From NCBI GenBank assembly GCA_026396835.1, contig JAPLWA010000004.1, positions 62,001-126,000 of the forward strand: a stretch of DNA of 64,000 nucleotides, read 5' to 3'. Shown in pieces: positions 8,003-18,584 of this stretch. Each line of letters begins with the position of its first letter. Position 1 is the stretch's first letter. Source of the stretch: Candidatus Falkowbacteria bacterium. GTDB lineage: Bacteria; Patescibacteriota; Patescibacteriia; Patescibacteriales; Patescibacteriaceae. A program made the translations under genes and the position numbers. Below the pieces are notes generated by a model. That model saw only the letters and a program-made list of their open reading frames with translations, had not been told where the DNA came from and ran no database searches.

Positions 8003-8031
8003 AGAATACAGTAAATTAGGGGTTTTGTCTA
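8003..8031 (-). promoter_or_regulatory. Promoter of the ABC exporter gene
   Basis: On the minus strand TAGACA, a 17-base spacer and TATTCT. Confidence 0.55.
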
Positions 8032-8065
8032 GGTTGTTTGGGTAGAAAAGAAATGGTAATTATTG

Positions 8066-8071
8066 TATAAT
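8066..8071 (+). promoter_or_regulatory. Probable -10 box of eno
   Basis: TATAAT lies about 108 bases before the enolase ATG. No good -35 hexamer is seen. The resulting leader would contain repeat R1 copy b. Confidence 0.4.
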
Positions 8072-8087
8072 TGTTTTGTAGATATAC

Positions 8088-8170
8088 AGTTGTTAGTTGT
8101 TAGATGTTAGTTGTTAGTCGCTTAACACCTAACTACCAACAACTAGCAACCAACAACTAACCACTAACAA
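8088..8170. repeat. R1 hairpin repeat, copy b
   Basis: Direct TTGTTAGTTGTTAGATGTTA units on the left and CCAACAACTAGCAACCAACA-type units on the right form an inverted repeat ending about 10 bases before the eno start codon. If transcribed it would fold into a long hairpin in the eno leader. Confidence 0.7.
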
Positions 8171-8179
8171 TTTATCTTT

Positions 8180-9442
8180 ATGAAGATTTCATCTATTGTC
8201 GCCCGAGAGATTTTGGATAGCCGCGGTAATCCAACCGTTAGTACAACTATTACTCTTGAGTCCGGACTTAGCGTAAGTGCGGCTGTGCCCTCAGGCGCTT
8301 CGACTGGTCAGTATGAAGCAGTCGAATTAAGAGACGGTAAAGAAAGATATGCTGGTCAAGGCGTGCTTCATGCAGTAAAAAATGTTAATGAGACCCTGGC
8401 TCCAGCTTTGATTGGCAAAGAGGTTGAGCATCAGGCTGAGATTGATCAACTAATGATTGATTTAGATGGTACTCCTAATAAGGCTAAAATCGGAGCTAAC
8501 GCTATTCTGTCCGTGTCTTTGGCCTGCGCTAGAGCTGCTGCTACAGAGCTTAAAATGCCTTTATACCGTTATTTGCGTCAGATAGGTGACTTTGGACCTT
8601 TGCCAATTATGCCTGTGCCCTTGATGAATATAATCAATGGTGGACGTCACGCTGATTGGGCAACCGATATTCAAGAATATATGGTTCTGCCGATCGGCGC
8701 CGCTTCTTTTAGTGAAGCTTTGCGTATGGGTACAGAAATCTATCATGCTTTGAAAAAAATTATTTCAGAAACCGGTTTAGCCATGGTTGGTGATGAAGGT
8801 GGTTTTGTGCCAGTGTCTGAAAATAATGAAACACCGTTTAAATTGATTACTCAAGCCATAGAACAGACCGGTTATGAATTAGGTAAAGATGTTGTCTTTG
8901 GAATTGATGCGGCTGCCTCTGAGTGGTACAAGAATGGTCAGTATCATCTTAAGAAAGAGGGAACCCGTGATGCTGCAAAATTAGTTGAATGGTACGCTGA
9001 TTTAACTAAGCGCTATAAATTAGTTTCAATCGAAGATCCTTTTGGTGATGATGATTGGCAGTCTTTTAGTAATTTAACCAGTTCACTAGGTAAGAATACT
9101 CAAATTATTGGTGATGATTTGTATGTAACCAATGTAAGTCGCTTAGAAAGAGGAATTCAAGTCAAAGCTAGTAATGCTATCTTAGTTAAGCTTAATCAAA
9201 TTGGAACTTTGACTGAAACTATTGCCACAATTAATTTAGCACAAAGAAATAACATGAAAGTTATTATCTCGCACCGCTCTGGCGAAACTAGTGATGACTT
9301 TATTGCTGATTTGGCCGTTGCCTGCGGCGCTGGTCAAATTAAAACTGGAGCTCCTGCGCGCGGCGAAAGAGTCGCTAAGTATAATCGCTTGTTAGAAATT
9401 GAAGCTGAGCTCGGAGCAAATGCTAAGTATAGTAGTCTTTAG
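8180..9442 (+). CDS. eno: Enolase
   Basis: 420 residues. It converts 2-phosphoglycerate to phosphoenolpyruvate in glycolysis. It starts MKISSIVAREILDSRGNPTV, the standard enolase N-terminus. Also visible are the substrate loop PSGASTGQYEA, GDEGGFVP, the metal ligands in GIDAAASEW and SIEDPF, and SHRSGET before the C-terminus. The length is normal. Together with gap at 43188 it shows that lower glycolysis is present. It stands alone, preceded by an R1 hairpin. The prepilin genes follow after 35 bases. Confidence 0.98.
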   Translation: MKISSIVAREILDSRGNPTVSTTITLESGLSVSAAVPSGASTGQYEAVELRDGKERYAGQGVLHAVKNVNETLAPALIGKEVEHQAEIDQLMIDLDGTPNKAKIGANAILSVSLACARAAATELKMPLYRYLRQIGDFGPLPIMPVPLMNIINGGRHADWATDIQEYMVLPIGAASFSEALRMGTEIYHALKKIISETGLAMVGDEGGFVPVSENNETPFKLITQAIEQTGYELGKDVVFGIDAAASEWYKNGQYHLKKEGTRDAAKLVEWYADLTKRYKLVSIEDPFGDDDWQSFSNLTSSLGKNTQIIGDDLYVTNVSRLERGIQVKASNAILVKLNQIGTLTETIATINLAQRNNMKVIISHRSGETSDDFIADLAVACGAGQIKTGAPARGERVAKYNRLLEIEAELGANAKYSSL

Positions 9443-9477
9443 TCTAATGATTTGTTGTTAGTGAATTTTATATTGCG

Positions 9478-10545
9478 ATGAAAAATAAAAAATTTGGTTT
9501 TACTCTTATTGAGCTACTCGTAGTAATAGCAATTATTGGCGTACTTTCTACCATGGCTATAATCGCTCTAAGTAATGCTAGAGCTAAGGCTAGAGATAGT
9601 AAGAGAGTAGCTGATATAAAGCAAATATCTACTGCATTGGAATTATATTATTCTGACTACAATTATTACCCAACTATAATCACGCCAGGTAGTAGTCTAA
9701 CATCTCCTGATGGCACTAAGGTTTACATGGCTGCTATTCCTAATAACCCTACACCTAGAAATGACTCAGGGTGCGGTGATAATAATTATACCTACGCTTC
9801 TACTTCAGATAATACTAATTATAGTCTCAATTTTTGTTTGGGTAATCCAGTTAGCTCAACTCCGTCTGGCATTAATTCGGCTTCTAGCTCTGGCATGGGA
9901 ACTGTTCCTGGTTTAATTGGCTGGTGGAAAATGGATGAGGGGACTGGTACGACTACAGCTGATTCATCAGGTAATGGAAATATAGGAACTTTAACTAACG
10001 GTCCAGTTTGGCAAGATCCGGCTAATTGTAAAGTCGGCAGTTGCTTAAGTTTTGACGGAATTAATGATTACGTAAATGCAACTGGAAATGTGAATGCTTT
10101 AAATACGCAATCTGCTATAACGGTTTCATATTGGGCAAAACTAAGAAGTTGTAATGGTCCTGGTGGCGGACCTCATCCTGGTATTGTTGGTAGAAGTGGT
10201 ATTTTTATAGAACGTATATCAGAAGGTTGTTCTAGTTCAACTCATTATTTTTATGGAGATGTTTCAATGCGAGCTTTAAATGGATCTGTGGCTACTTTAA
10301 ATTCTTGGTATTTTTTTGTTCATACGTATGATAAAAGCGGGCCAATACAAAGACTCTATATAAATAGCAATCTTGTTGGTACGGACACTGGAAATGTGGG
10401 AAATCTTTATACAGCCGCAAACCCTCTGCTTATTGGTATAAGCTACGCTTCTTCTTATGCAGATGCTTTAATTGATGACGTTCGTCTTTATAATCGAGCT
10501 TTATCCGCCACAGAAGTATTAGCTTTATACAATGCTACAAAATAA
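9478..10545 (+). CDS. Type IV prepilin-like protein with LamG domain
   Basis: 355 residues. A short basic leader ending at G7 and the FTLIELLVVIAIIGVLSTMA helix form a class III (type IV pilin/pseudopilin) signal cleaved by prepilin peptidase. A pilin-like head follows (LELYYSDYNYYPT). Residues about 145-350 form a LamG/concanavalin-A-like beta-sandwich (GLIGWWKMDEGTGT, ending LIDDVRLYNRALSATEVLAL), usually a glycan- or protein-binding fold. It is the first of three tandem prepilins sharing the first 100 residues almost exactly at DNA level. The stop region overlaps the next start by 14 bases. Confidence 0.9.
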   Translation: MKNKKFGFTLIELLVVIAIIGVLSTMAIIALSNARAKARDSKRVADIKQISTALELYYSDYNYYPTIITPGSSLTSPDGTKVYMAAIPNNPTPRNDSGCGDNNYTYASTSDNTNYSLNFCLGNPVSSTPSGINSASSSGMGTVPGLIGWWKMDEGTGTTTADSSGNGNIGTLTNGPVWQDPANCKVGSCLSFDGINDYVNATGNVNALNTQSAITVSYWAKLRSCNGPGGGPHPGIVGRSGIFIERISEGCSSSTHYFYGDVSMRALNGSVATLNSWYFFVHTYDKSGPIQRLYINSNLVGTDTGNVGNLYTAANPLLIGISYASSYADALIDDVRLYNRALSATEVLALYNATK

Positions 10546-11596
10546 AAAATTACAATTTGGTTTCACTTTAATTGAGCTACTCGTAGTAATAGCAATTATT
10601 GGCGTACTCTCTACCATGGCTATAATAGCTCTTGGTAATGCTAGAGCTAAAGCTAGAGATAGTAAAAGAGTGGCTGATATAAAACAAATATCTACAGCAT
10701 TAGAGCTATATTATAGTGACTACAATACCTACCCTACTATTATCACCCCGGGTAATAGCCTAACATCACCAGACGGTACTAAAGTGTATATGTCTACCAT
10801 ACCTAATAACCCTACACCTAGAAATGACGGTAACTGCGGTAACGTAGATTATAGTTATCAATCTTCTTTAACTGGCACAAACTATAGCTTAGGCTCTTGT
10901 CTTGGTTCTGGCTCTGGCAACATGAGCGCTGGTGCTTTCTTCACTAGTAATAACAGTGGTCCTTTAGCTCAAGCAACTGTTATAGATATAGACGGCAACA
11001 CTTACAATACCGTGCAGATTGGTACACAATGTTGGATGAAAGAAAATTTGAGAAACAAAAGTAAACCGGATAGAACTTGTATCAATAGTGGTAGTCAACC
11101 CTGTTCTGATGCTTCAGTAGCTGACAATGGTCTGGGTAGAGCTTGCTATAATAATATTGAATCAAATTGTCTCGTTTACGGAGCTCTTTATAGGTGGACG
11201 GCGGCAATGGATAATTCAATTATTGTTGGTGCTCAAGGTATTTGTCCTAATGGTTGGCACATTCCGACCAATAGTGAATGGACTATTTTAGAAAATTATT
11301 TATGGGACGGAACTGGCGCTTGTTCTTATCCTCGTATAACATGGGAATGTAACTCTGCTGGTATAAAATTAAAGCCAGGTGGTTCAAGCAATTTCCAAGG
11401 GATTCTTTCTGGCACTCGTGGCAATGACGGTATAACTTTTCTTGCGCCTGGTACTTCTTATGGTGTCTATACTGTTTCGGAACGTCCTTATGGTGGCACC
11501 GCTTATTACTTTTATTTGAATGCAGCTCAAACAACAACTTGGAGATATCAAGACGGAGCTACTAATAATGTGTCGGTACGTTGTATCAAAAATTAA
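10532..11596 (+). CDS. Type IV prepilin-like protein with FISUMP domain
   Basis: 354 residues. The N-terminal pilin module (GFTLIELLVVIAIIGVLSTM and the following head to about residue 110) is nearly identical to the preceding gene. The C-terminal part instead has the Fibrobacter succinogenes major paralogous (FISUMP) pattern: YNTVQIGTQCWMKENLR, CPNGWHIPTNSEW, then VSVRCIKN at the end, with paired cysteines. The domain is extracellular and of unknown ligand. It should be displayed on the surface through the pilus machinery. Translation is coupled to the upstream gene by overlap. Confidence 0.88.
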   Translation: MLQNKKLQFGFTLIELLVVIAIIGVLSTMAIIALGNARAKARDSKRVADIKQISTALELYYSDYNTYPTIITPGNSLTSPDGTKVYMSTIPNNPTPRNDGNCGNVDYSYQSSLTGTNYSLGSCLGSGSGNMSAGAFFTSNNSGPLAQATVIDIDGNTYNTVQIGTQCWMKENLRNKSKPDRTCINSGSQPCSDASVADNGLGRACYNNIESNCLVYGALYRWTAAMDNSIIVGAQGICPNGWHIPTNSEWTILENYLWDGTGACSYPRITWECNSAGIKLKPGGSSNFQGILSGTRGNDGITFLAPGTSYGVYTVSERPYGGTAYYFYLNAAQTTTWRYQDGATNNVSVRCIKN

Positions 11597-11597
11597 A

Positions 11598-12680
11598 ATG
11601 ATTTTAGCTAATAACAAAAAAGCTTTCACCTTAATCGAACTACTCGTAGTAATAGCAATTATTGGTGTACTCTCTACCATGGCCATAATAGCTCTAGGTA
11701 ATGCACGTACTAAAGCTAGAGATGCTAAAAGAGTTGCTGACATAAAACAGATAAGTACTGCGCTGGAATTATATTACGCCGATAATAATAGCTATCCTAC
11801 TATTATTACTCCTGGTAACAGTTTAGTTTCACCATCCGGCTCTATTACCTACATGGGAACTATTCCGTCTAACCCAAATCCTAGAAATGATGGAACTTGT
11901 TCGACTAATGATTATAGCTATTCATCTAATTCTAACAATTCTTTTTTCTCTATTTCAACATGCTTAGGTTCTGGCTCTAATGGTATTAATGCTGGCGTTG
12001 TTTCTTATTCTCCCGAAGGAAACTTTAACTGTGGTCAAAAAATATCTGACGCTGACTCTAGCCAATATGACACTGTACAGATTGGTTCGCAATGTTGGAT
12101 GAAACAAAATCTTAATACCGGAACGATGGTTAATAGTAATACTACTGGCTCAACTCATTCCGACCAAACTAATGATTCTGTTATTGAAAAATATTGTTAT
12201 AGCAATACTGCTTCAAATTGCGTTAGTTATGGAGCGTTATATGAATGGCATGAAGCGTTGGCTTTGCCTGTTGCTTGTGACAGTACTACCTGTATTTCTC
12301 AGATAAGTACGGTGCATAAAGGTATTTGTCCTAACGGCTGGCATGTGCCAAGTGACAGCGAAGTTAAGACCATGGAAATGTATCTGGGCATGAATCAAAC
12401 AGAAGCTGATACAGTTGGTTTGCGAGGGACTCATAATGAAGGCACGCAGTTAAAAGTTGGCGGGACTTCGGGCTTTGAGGCAATTAAAGCAGGCTCACGT
12501 GATAGTGCAGGAAGTTTTACGGGCGTGTCTAACTATGCATATTTTTGGCAAACTAACCAAAGTGTAAATGCTCCAACTACGCTTAGTTGGGCTAGGGGAT
12601 TTAACACTAACTGGACCACTGTCTATCGTGACACTTTACCTAAGCCATCTGGGTTTCCGCTTCGATGTCTTAAAAATTAA
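11598..12680 (+). CDS. Type IV prepilin-like protein with FISUMP domain, second copy
   Basis: 360 residues from ATG 11598, one base after the previous stop. A longer open frame begins at 11520 inside the upstream gene and is not used, because the pilin leader MILANNKKAFTLIELL starts here. The pilin module is shared with the two upstream genes. The FISUMP part (YDTVQIGSQCWMKQNLN, CPNGWHVPSDSEVKTMEMYL, PLRCLKN) is related to the previous one but clearly diverged. It is the last gene of the prepilin operon and is followed by a terminator. Confidence 0.88.
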   Translation: MILANNKKAFTLIELLVVIAIIGVLSTMAIIALGNARTKARDAKRVADIKQISTALELYYADNNSYPTIITPGNSLVSPSGSITYMGTIPSNPNPRNDGTCSTNDYSYSSNSNNSFFSISTCLGSGSNGINAGVVSYSPEGNFNCGQKISDADSSQYDTVQIGSQCWMKQNLNTGTMVNSNTTGSTHSDQTNDSVIEKYCYSNTASNCVSYGALYEWHEALALPVACDSTTCISQISTVHKGICPNGWHVPSDSEVKTMEMYLGMNQTEADTVGLRGTHNEGTQLKVGGTSGFEAIKAGSRDSAGSFTGVSNYAYFWQTNQSVNAPTTLSWARGFNTNWTTVYRDTLPKPSGFPLRCLKN

Positions 12681-12686
12681 AATAAT

Positions 12687-12722
12687 AAAAAAACCTGCGC
12701 CAATTAAGACGCAGGTTTTTTT
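12687..12722 (+). terminator. Terminator of the prepilin operon
   Basis: ACCTGCG pairs with CGCAGGT around a 10-base loop, flanked by A and T runs. It resembles the gyrB terminator at 13031, supporting a segmental duplication. Confidence 0.85.
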
Positions 12723-12735
12723 GATTCCAAATTAT

Positions 12736-12769
12736 ATGTCTAGGTTCTCAACTTTCTTGGCGTGAGTCT
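12736..12769 (-). pseudogene. Duplicated 3' end of gyrB (34 bp remnant)
   Basis: Bases 12736-12769 are identical to 13077-13110, the last codons of gyrB. The copy ends abruptly and passes into GC-rich sequence leading to repeat R3. It is a non-coding relic of a local duplication around the inserted repeat. Confidence 0.85.
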
Positions 12770-12773
12770 AGCC

Positions 12774-12814
12774 CTACCCCCAGCCCCTCCCCGCGCGGAG
12801 CGCAGGGAGGGGTG
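12774..12814. repeat. GC-rich hairpin related to the R2 ends
   Basis: CCCCAGCCCCTCCC pairs with GGGAGGGG. This resembles one end of R2 and lies between the duplicated gyrB tail and repeat R3. Confidence 0.5.
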
Positions 12815-12828
12815 ACTTGTATTCACGT

Positions 12829-13012
12829 AAACACTGAGATTGATATTTGTATAGACTAAGAGCTATTAAGGTATTAGAAGAGACAAGGGGTTTGGGGGCT
12901 GAATCGAGCGCCGTGATTGAAGATATAAAAAGTGAACAGAAATACTAGCGAGTTGAAGCCCCCAAAGCTTTTGTTACTTTTGGCTACAAAAGTAAGCCCT
13001 AGCGGCAGCGTA
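12829..13012 (+). repeat. R3 dispersed repeat, copy a
   Basis: About 184 bases running from TATTCACGTAAACACTGA to CCCTAGCGGCAGCGTA. The reverse complement of 32635-32831 matches along its length with scattered differences, for example GAGACAAGGGGTTTGGGGGC in both. No open frame. This repeat, the duplicated gyrB tail and two terminators account for the gene-free stretch 12681-13072. Confidence 0.85.
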
Positions 13013-13030
13013 AAAGATAAATTTTAAAAC

Positions 13031-13063
13031 AAAAAAACCGCACCATTTAAGATACGGTTTTTT
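13031..13063 (-). terminator. Terminator of gyrB
   Basis: On the minus strand AAAAAACCG pairs with CGGTTTTTTT around a loop, just after the gyrB stop. Confidence 0.75.
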
Positions 13064-13072
13064 AGATAAAAG

Positions 13073-15118
<2,046 letters not shown>

Positions 15119-15241
15119 TTAGATTTTAGCCCTTGTTTTATAAAAAATAAAATCAGTCTTTAGGTGGGCTGTACAGCTATAATAATAGCAATTATTTTAC
15201 CTAAAAGCAAGGCAAAATTTATGGCTAAAAATAGTTTTTTA

Positions 15242-15250
15242 TGTTATAAT
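15242..15250 (+). promoter_or_regulatory. Extended -10 promoter of the DUF3160 gene
   Basis: TGTTATAAT ends 18 bases before ATG 15269. It excludes the upstream in-frame start at 15164. Confidence 0.6.
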
Positions 15251-15268
15251 CTAAGAAACTATTTTCCT

Positions 15269-17611
15269 ATGTTTATAGACCAACCAACTACTTCTAATTC
15301 AAGTCAGTCTAATCCACAGAACACACCAGCTAAGCCAATGCTTGGCCGCAAGGAATTGTTTATTGTTGGCAGTCTGGCTTTTTTAGTTGTTATTATTGCT
15401 GGAGGCTGGTGGTATTATACTAAGATTTTTAAAGCGCCTAAAAATACGCCAGTAGTTGTTGAAGAAAAAAAACCTGACACTAGTTTGCCGGGAACTTTAG
15501 GTAGTGAAGATCCTAATAATAAACCCACGACAAACGAGGAAACTAATATAAAGAGCGAGAATCTAACTTTCGGTTCCTTTTATAAAGAAATAAATGATCC
15601 TGTAACTATTAATGTCACCGGCGTTAAGCTGCCGCTTAATGTTAAGAGTCAGGTGTCAAACTATTATGAAGCTGCTCGTAAGATTAACCTTGATCCAGTG
15701 CTTAATAATCTTAATCAAAATGGTTTCGGGGTAATAAACAATCCTTTTGCTAAGCCTAATAATAATTTTTTTGGAATATATTCCGAGCTTAATCAGAGAT
15801 CTATTCCGTCCTTAGTAACTAGTGATTTTTTGACTTATTATTATCAGAATTCATTAAAGCAAATTTATAAAGAAGTCGAAGCATCATTTTTTTATGATAG
15901 TGTTTGGCGTGTAACTAACGAGCTTTATAATACAGCTAACGGTCGTTATCAAGAGAGAAGGCAAAAGCTTGGCGTGGCCAGTGATTCATTGCTAGAAGCT
16001 GAAAGATTAGAAGCAGCCTATTTTGCTGCTGGCTTAGTGTTACTTCGACCAGAGAAAGATCAAATTAACTCAACTGAAGATATTAATGATTCAAAGAAAT
16101 TTAAGCCTAGCGAAGCAGCTCGTTTTGACTTCTCAGTTCCAGGCTATTTAGCAGACGACTTAGATCAAGAGATTAAACTTATCAAAGCCGCTCAACAAAC
16201 AGTTAAGTCTCCTTTATTGTTGTATGAAAGAAATTACCAAGACTTTAAAATACCAGATGAATATTCCACTAGTGCTAAGCTAAGAAACTTTTATTTAGTT
16301 AGTCGCTGGTACAGTTCTTTGTTCCCACTTTATTATAAAGACTCAACTTGTCCAAATTGTTTGCTTGATCGTGAAGATTGGATAATTAATCAAAGCTCAG
16401 CGCATTTGATTGCTAGTGATTTATCCAGTAGTCAGTCATTAAAAAATGAATGGGCTAAAATTTATAAAGTAATTTCATTCTTCTCTGGCTTGCGAAGTGA
16501 GTTAACTTATCTTCATTATCAGAATTTGCGTCTTGAAATATTTAAAGACGCCTCACTGGAAGAGGTCTTTGGTGTAGGTAGTTTTGATCGTTTAATCAAG
16601 TTACGTGAGGGGCTGGCTAAACTCGAGTTTAAGGCCGCTGAGGGGGCTTATTCTCGCCAATCAGCCGCTGATAAGCCTATATTGGGCATGAGATTGCTGC
16701 AAACAGCTTATTGGCCTAGCCGCTCATTTTATAGCCAATTAACCAATGATCCGGTTGGTAACCACAATCTGCCAAAAGATGCGAAGGGGGCGCAGTTTAG
16801 CTATCTCACTTCATGTCAATTTGCTGGCAACCTTTACCGTTGCCGTGGTCTTGGTTTTGATATTCTTAATTTAGTATTAGATCGTTTGCCGAAAAGTAAG
16901 TTTATTTTAGACAATATTAATTATGAAAAGTATTTAACCCAAGTTGATGCTATTAAAAAACAGCTTAAATCTTTTAATACTATCGACTGGCATAACAATA
17001 ATTTCTGGGTAACACTTAGCATTGCTGGCGCCTATGTTAATGAGAAATTATCAGTCTTCCCTTATAGTAATACTGAACAATGGTTTGAGCGCAAATTATC
17101 TTCAGCTTTGGCCTCGATGACTAATTTAGTTATACCAGCAGATACTTGGCAGGTTTCGCGCGAGAAAAGTGGTAGCGGCTTAGAAGTTTCTGGAAGTACC
17201 GCCTCATTAAATTATATTGAGCCAAACACAAAATTAGCCGATGAGTTAGTAGCGAATACTAAAATGTTATTTGGCGCCTTAACTGGCTTAGGGGTTGTTA
17301 AAGACAATGATGTTCGTTTTCTTGACTTGTTGAATAAGATGGAAACTAGTCGCACGATTATGCGGAAAGAATTAGCTAAAGAAAATGTTACAAGCGAAGA
17401 TTATCAATTTATTAGTGATCTAACTAGTCAATTTAAAATAGATAAAGAGGGGACTAAAACTACGCTGACTGAGTTTTATGACACCAAAACAAAACAAAAT
17501 CAAAAGATTAGACAAACAATTGATTCGCCTAAAATTATTTTGCTAATATATGAAAAAGATGGCAAAAAAATTCTTACGGCTGGGCCAGTTTTTAGCTATA
17601 AAGAACAATAG
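15269..17611 (+). CDS. Membrane-anchored DUF3160 protein
   Basis: 780 residues from ATG 15269, chosen because an extended -10 box lies just upstream. Residues 1-28 are polar, about 29-52 form one membrane helix (FIVGSLAFLVVIIAGGWWYY), and the rest should lie outside the cell. The large domain has the DUF3160 pattern: SLVTSDFLTYYYQNSLKQIY, a long helical middle, LLQTAYWPSRSFYSQLTNDP, and LVIPADTWQVSREKSGSGLE near the C-terminus. DUF3160 proteins are widespread in Patescibacteria and of unknown function. The next gene follows after 6 bases. Confidence 0.85.
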   Translation: MFIDQPTTSNSSQSNPQNTPAKPMLGRKELFIVGSLAFLVVIIAGGWWYYTKIFKAPKNTPVVVEEKKPDTSLPGTLGSEDPNNKPTTNEETNIKSENLTFGSFYKEINDPVTINVTGVKLPLNVKSQVSNYYEAARKINLDPVLNNLNQNGFGVINNPFAKPNNNFFGIYSELNQRSIPSLVTSDFLTYYYQNSLKQIYKEVEASFFYDSVWRVTNELYNTANGRYQERRQKLGVASDSLLEAERLEAAYFAAGLVLLRPEKDQINSTEDINDSKKFKPSEAARFDFSVPGYLADDLDQEIKLIKAAQQTVKSPLLLYERNYQDFKIPDEYSTSAKLRNFYLVSRWYSSLFPLYYKDSTCPNCLLDREDWIINQSSAHLIASDLSSSQSLKNEWAKIYKVISFFSGLRSELTYLHYQNLRLEIFKDASLEEVFGVGSFDRLIKLREGLAKLEFKAAEGAYSRQSAADKPILGMRLLQTAYWPSRSFYSQLTNDPVGNHNLPKDAKGAQFSYLTSCQFAGNLYRCRGLGFDILNLVLDRLPKSKFILDNINYEKYLTQVDAIKKQLKSFNTIDWHNNNFWVTLSIAGAYVNEKLSVFPYSNTEQWFERKLSSALASMTNLVIPADTWQVSREKSGSGLEVSGSTASLNYIEPNTKLADELVANTKMLFGALTGLGVVKDNDVRFLDLLNKMETSRTIMRKELAKENVTSEDYQFISDLTSQFKIDKEGTKTTLTEFYDTKTKQNQKIRQTIDSPKIILLIYEKDGKKILTAGPVFSYKEQ

Positions 17612-17617
17612 TCAAAT

Positions 17618-18526
17618 ATGATTAAACAAAACGAACAAGTTGATGAGCGTTTACGTAAATATCGCGACACCGGTGGTCTTACTACAAACCAACTAGATTT
17701 TGGTTTGTGGTACATTAGAAACCGAAAAAAGTTTTTTATTGCCTTGGTAGTAGTCTTGATTATCACTGCAGCAGGAACAATTGGTTATTCTCTGTATCAA
17801 TTTTCTTCTTATCTTTTTGTTGGCGCTGGTCAAGATAAGCAAACATTCATTGACTTAACTTCCTCAACTAGCCTAGTTACTAATAAGATGAATTTAGGTA
17901 GTAACGTTAGTTATTCAGACGTCAGAGTTTTGCCAACGCAAAATAATAATTCGGATTTAGTTGCCGCTGTTACCAATGCTAATCCTCGTTTAGCCGTAAA
18001 TATAAGCTATTATTTTGATGTTAATGGTCAGAGGATCGGCGCGACAAATGATTTTGTTCTTCCGGGCGACACTAAATATTTAATGGCTCTAAACCAAAGC
18101 ATCTCTAGTAATTCCTCGGCTAGTTTAGTAGTTGAACATTTGAGTTTTGTTCGACTGGATCGTCATTCAATTAGCGACTGGGACCAGTATCGTTTAGAGC
18201 ATTTTAATTTCTTAATTCAAAATGCTAAATTTACAACTAGCGTGGAAAGTGGTTTATCGGAGAAAATAAGTCTTGGGCAGTTAGATTTTAAAATCACTAA
18301 CAATAGTGCCTATGGCTATATTACTGTTCCTTTAACAATTGTTTTAAAGAGTCAAGGGCAAATTGTCGCAGTTAATCGTTATATGATTAATAATTTTAAA
18401 TCCGGGGAAGAGAAAAGTGTTCAGATTAGCTGGCCGGGAAGATTGCCGAGTGTTAATGAAGTAGAAATATTACCTGATCTTAACATTATTGACGATTCGA
18501 TCTATCTAAAGTACTCTACATTGTAG
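17618..18526 (+). CDS. Single-pass membrane protein, unknown function
   Basis: 302 residues. A cytoplasmic segment of about 37 residues (with LTTNQLDFGLWYIRNRKK) is followed by one membrane helix at 38-62 and an extracellular beta-rich domain with repeated SSTSLV/NSSASLV-type stretches. No family is recognised. It lies 6 bases after the DUF3160 gene, so the two probably form an operon and perhaps an envelope complex. A hairpin at 18544-18576 ends the unit before rodA. Confidence 0.7.
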   Translation: MIKQNEQVDERLRKYRDTGGLTTNQLDFGLWYIRNRKKFFIALVVVLIITAAGTIGYSLYQFSSYLFVGAGQDKQTFIDLTSSTSLVTNKMNLGSNVSYSDVRVLPTQNNNSDLVAAVTNANPRLAVNISYYFDVNGQRIGATNDFVLPGDTKYLMALNQSISSNSSASLVVEHLSFVRLDRHSISDWDQYRLEHFNFLIQNAKFTTSVESGLSEKISLGQLDFKITNNSAYGYITVPLTIVLKSQGQIVAVNRYMINNFKSGEEKSVQISWPGRLPSVNEVEILPDLNIIDDSIYLKYSTL

Positions 18527-18543
18527 TTATTAGCATTTTACTT

Positions 18544-18584
18544 GCTCCGGCCTTAATAATATTATTTAGCCGGAGCGATTTTAT
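18544..18584 (+). terminator. Hairpin between the membrane-protein gene and rodA
   Basis: GCTCCGGC (18544-18551) pairs with GCCGGAGC (18569-18576), followed by ATTTTAT immediately before the rodA ATG. It is either a weak terminator or a structure controlling rodA translation. Confidence 0.55.

Noticed and set aside
11520-11597. Extension of the third prepilin into the second
   Set aside because: The prepilin leader must be short and basic before GF/AFTLIELL; ATG 11598 gives that.
9478-12680. The prepilin repeats as an assembly artefact
   Set aside because: The C-terminal domains differ completely or diverge, and the junctions keep tight overlaps and frames as in a natural operon.
12829-13012. 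R3 as a protein-coding remnant
   Set aside because: All frames contain several stops in both copies and differences do not favour third positions.
15164-15268. N-terminal extension of the DUF3160 protein
   Set aside because: The extension overlaps an extended -10 box and has no family-like sequence; ATG 15269 leads directly to a normal membrane anchor.
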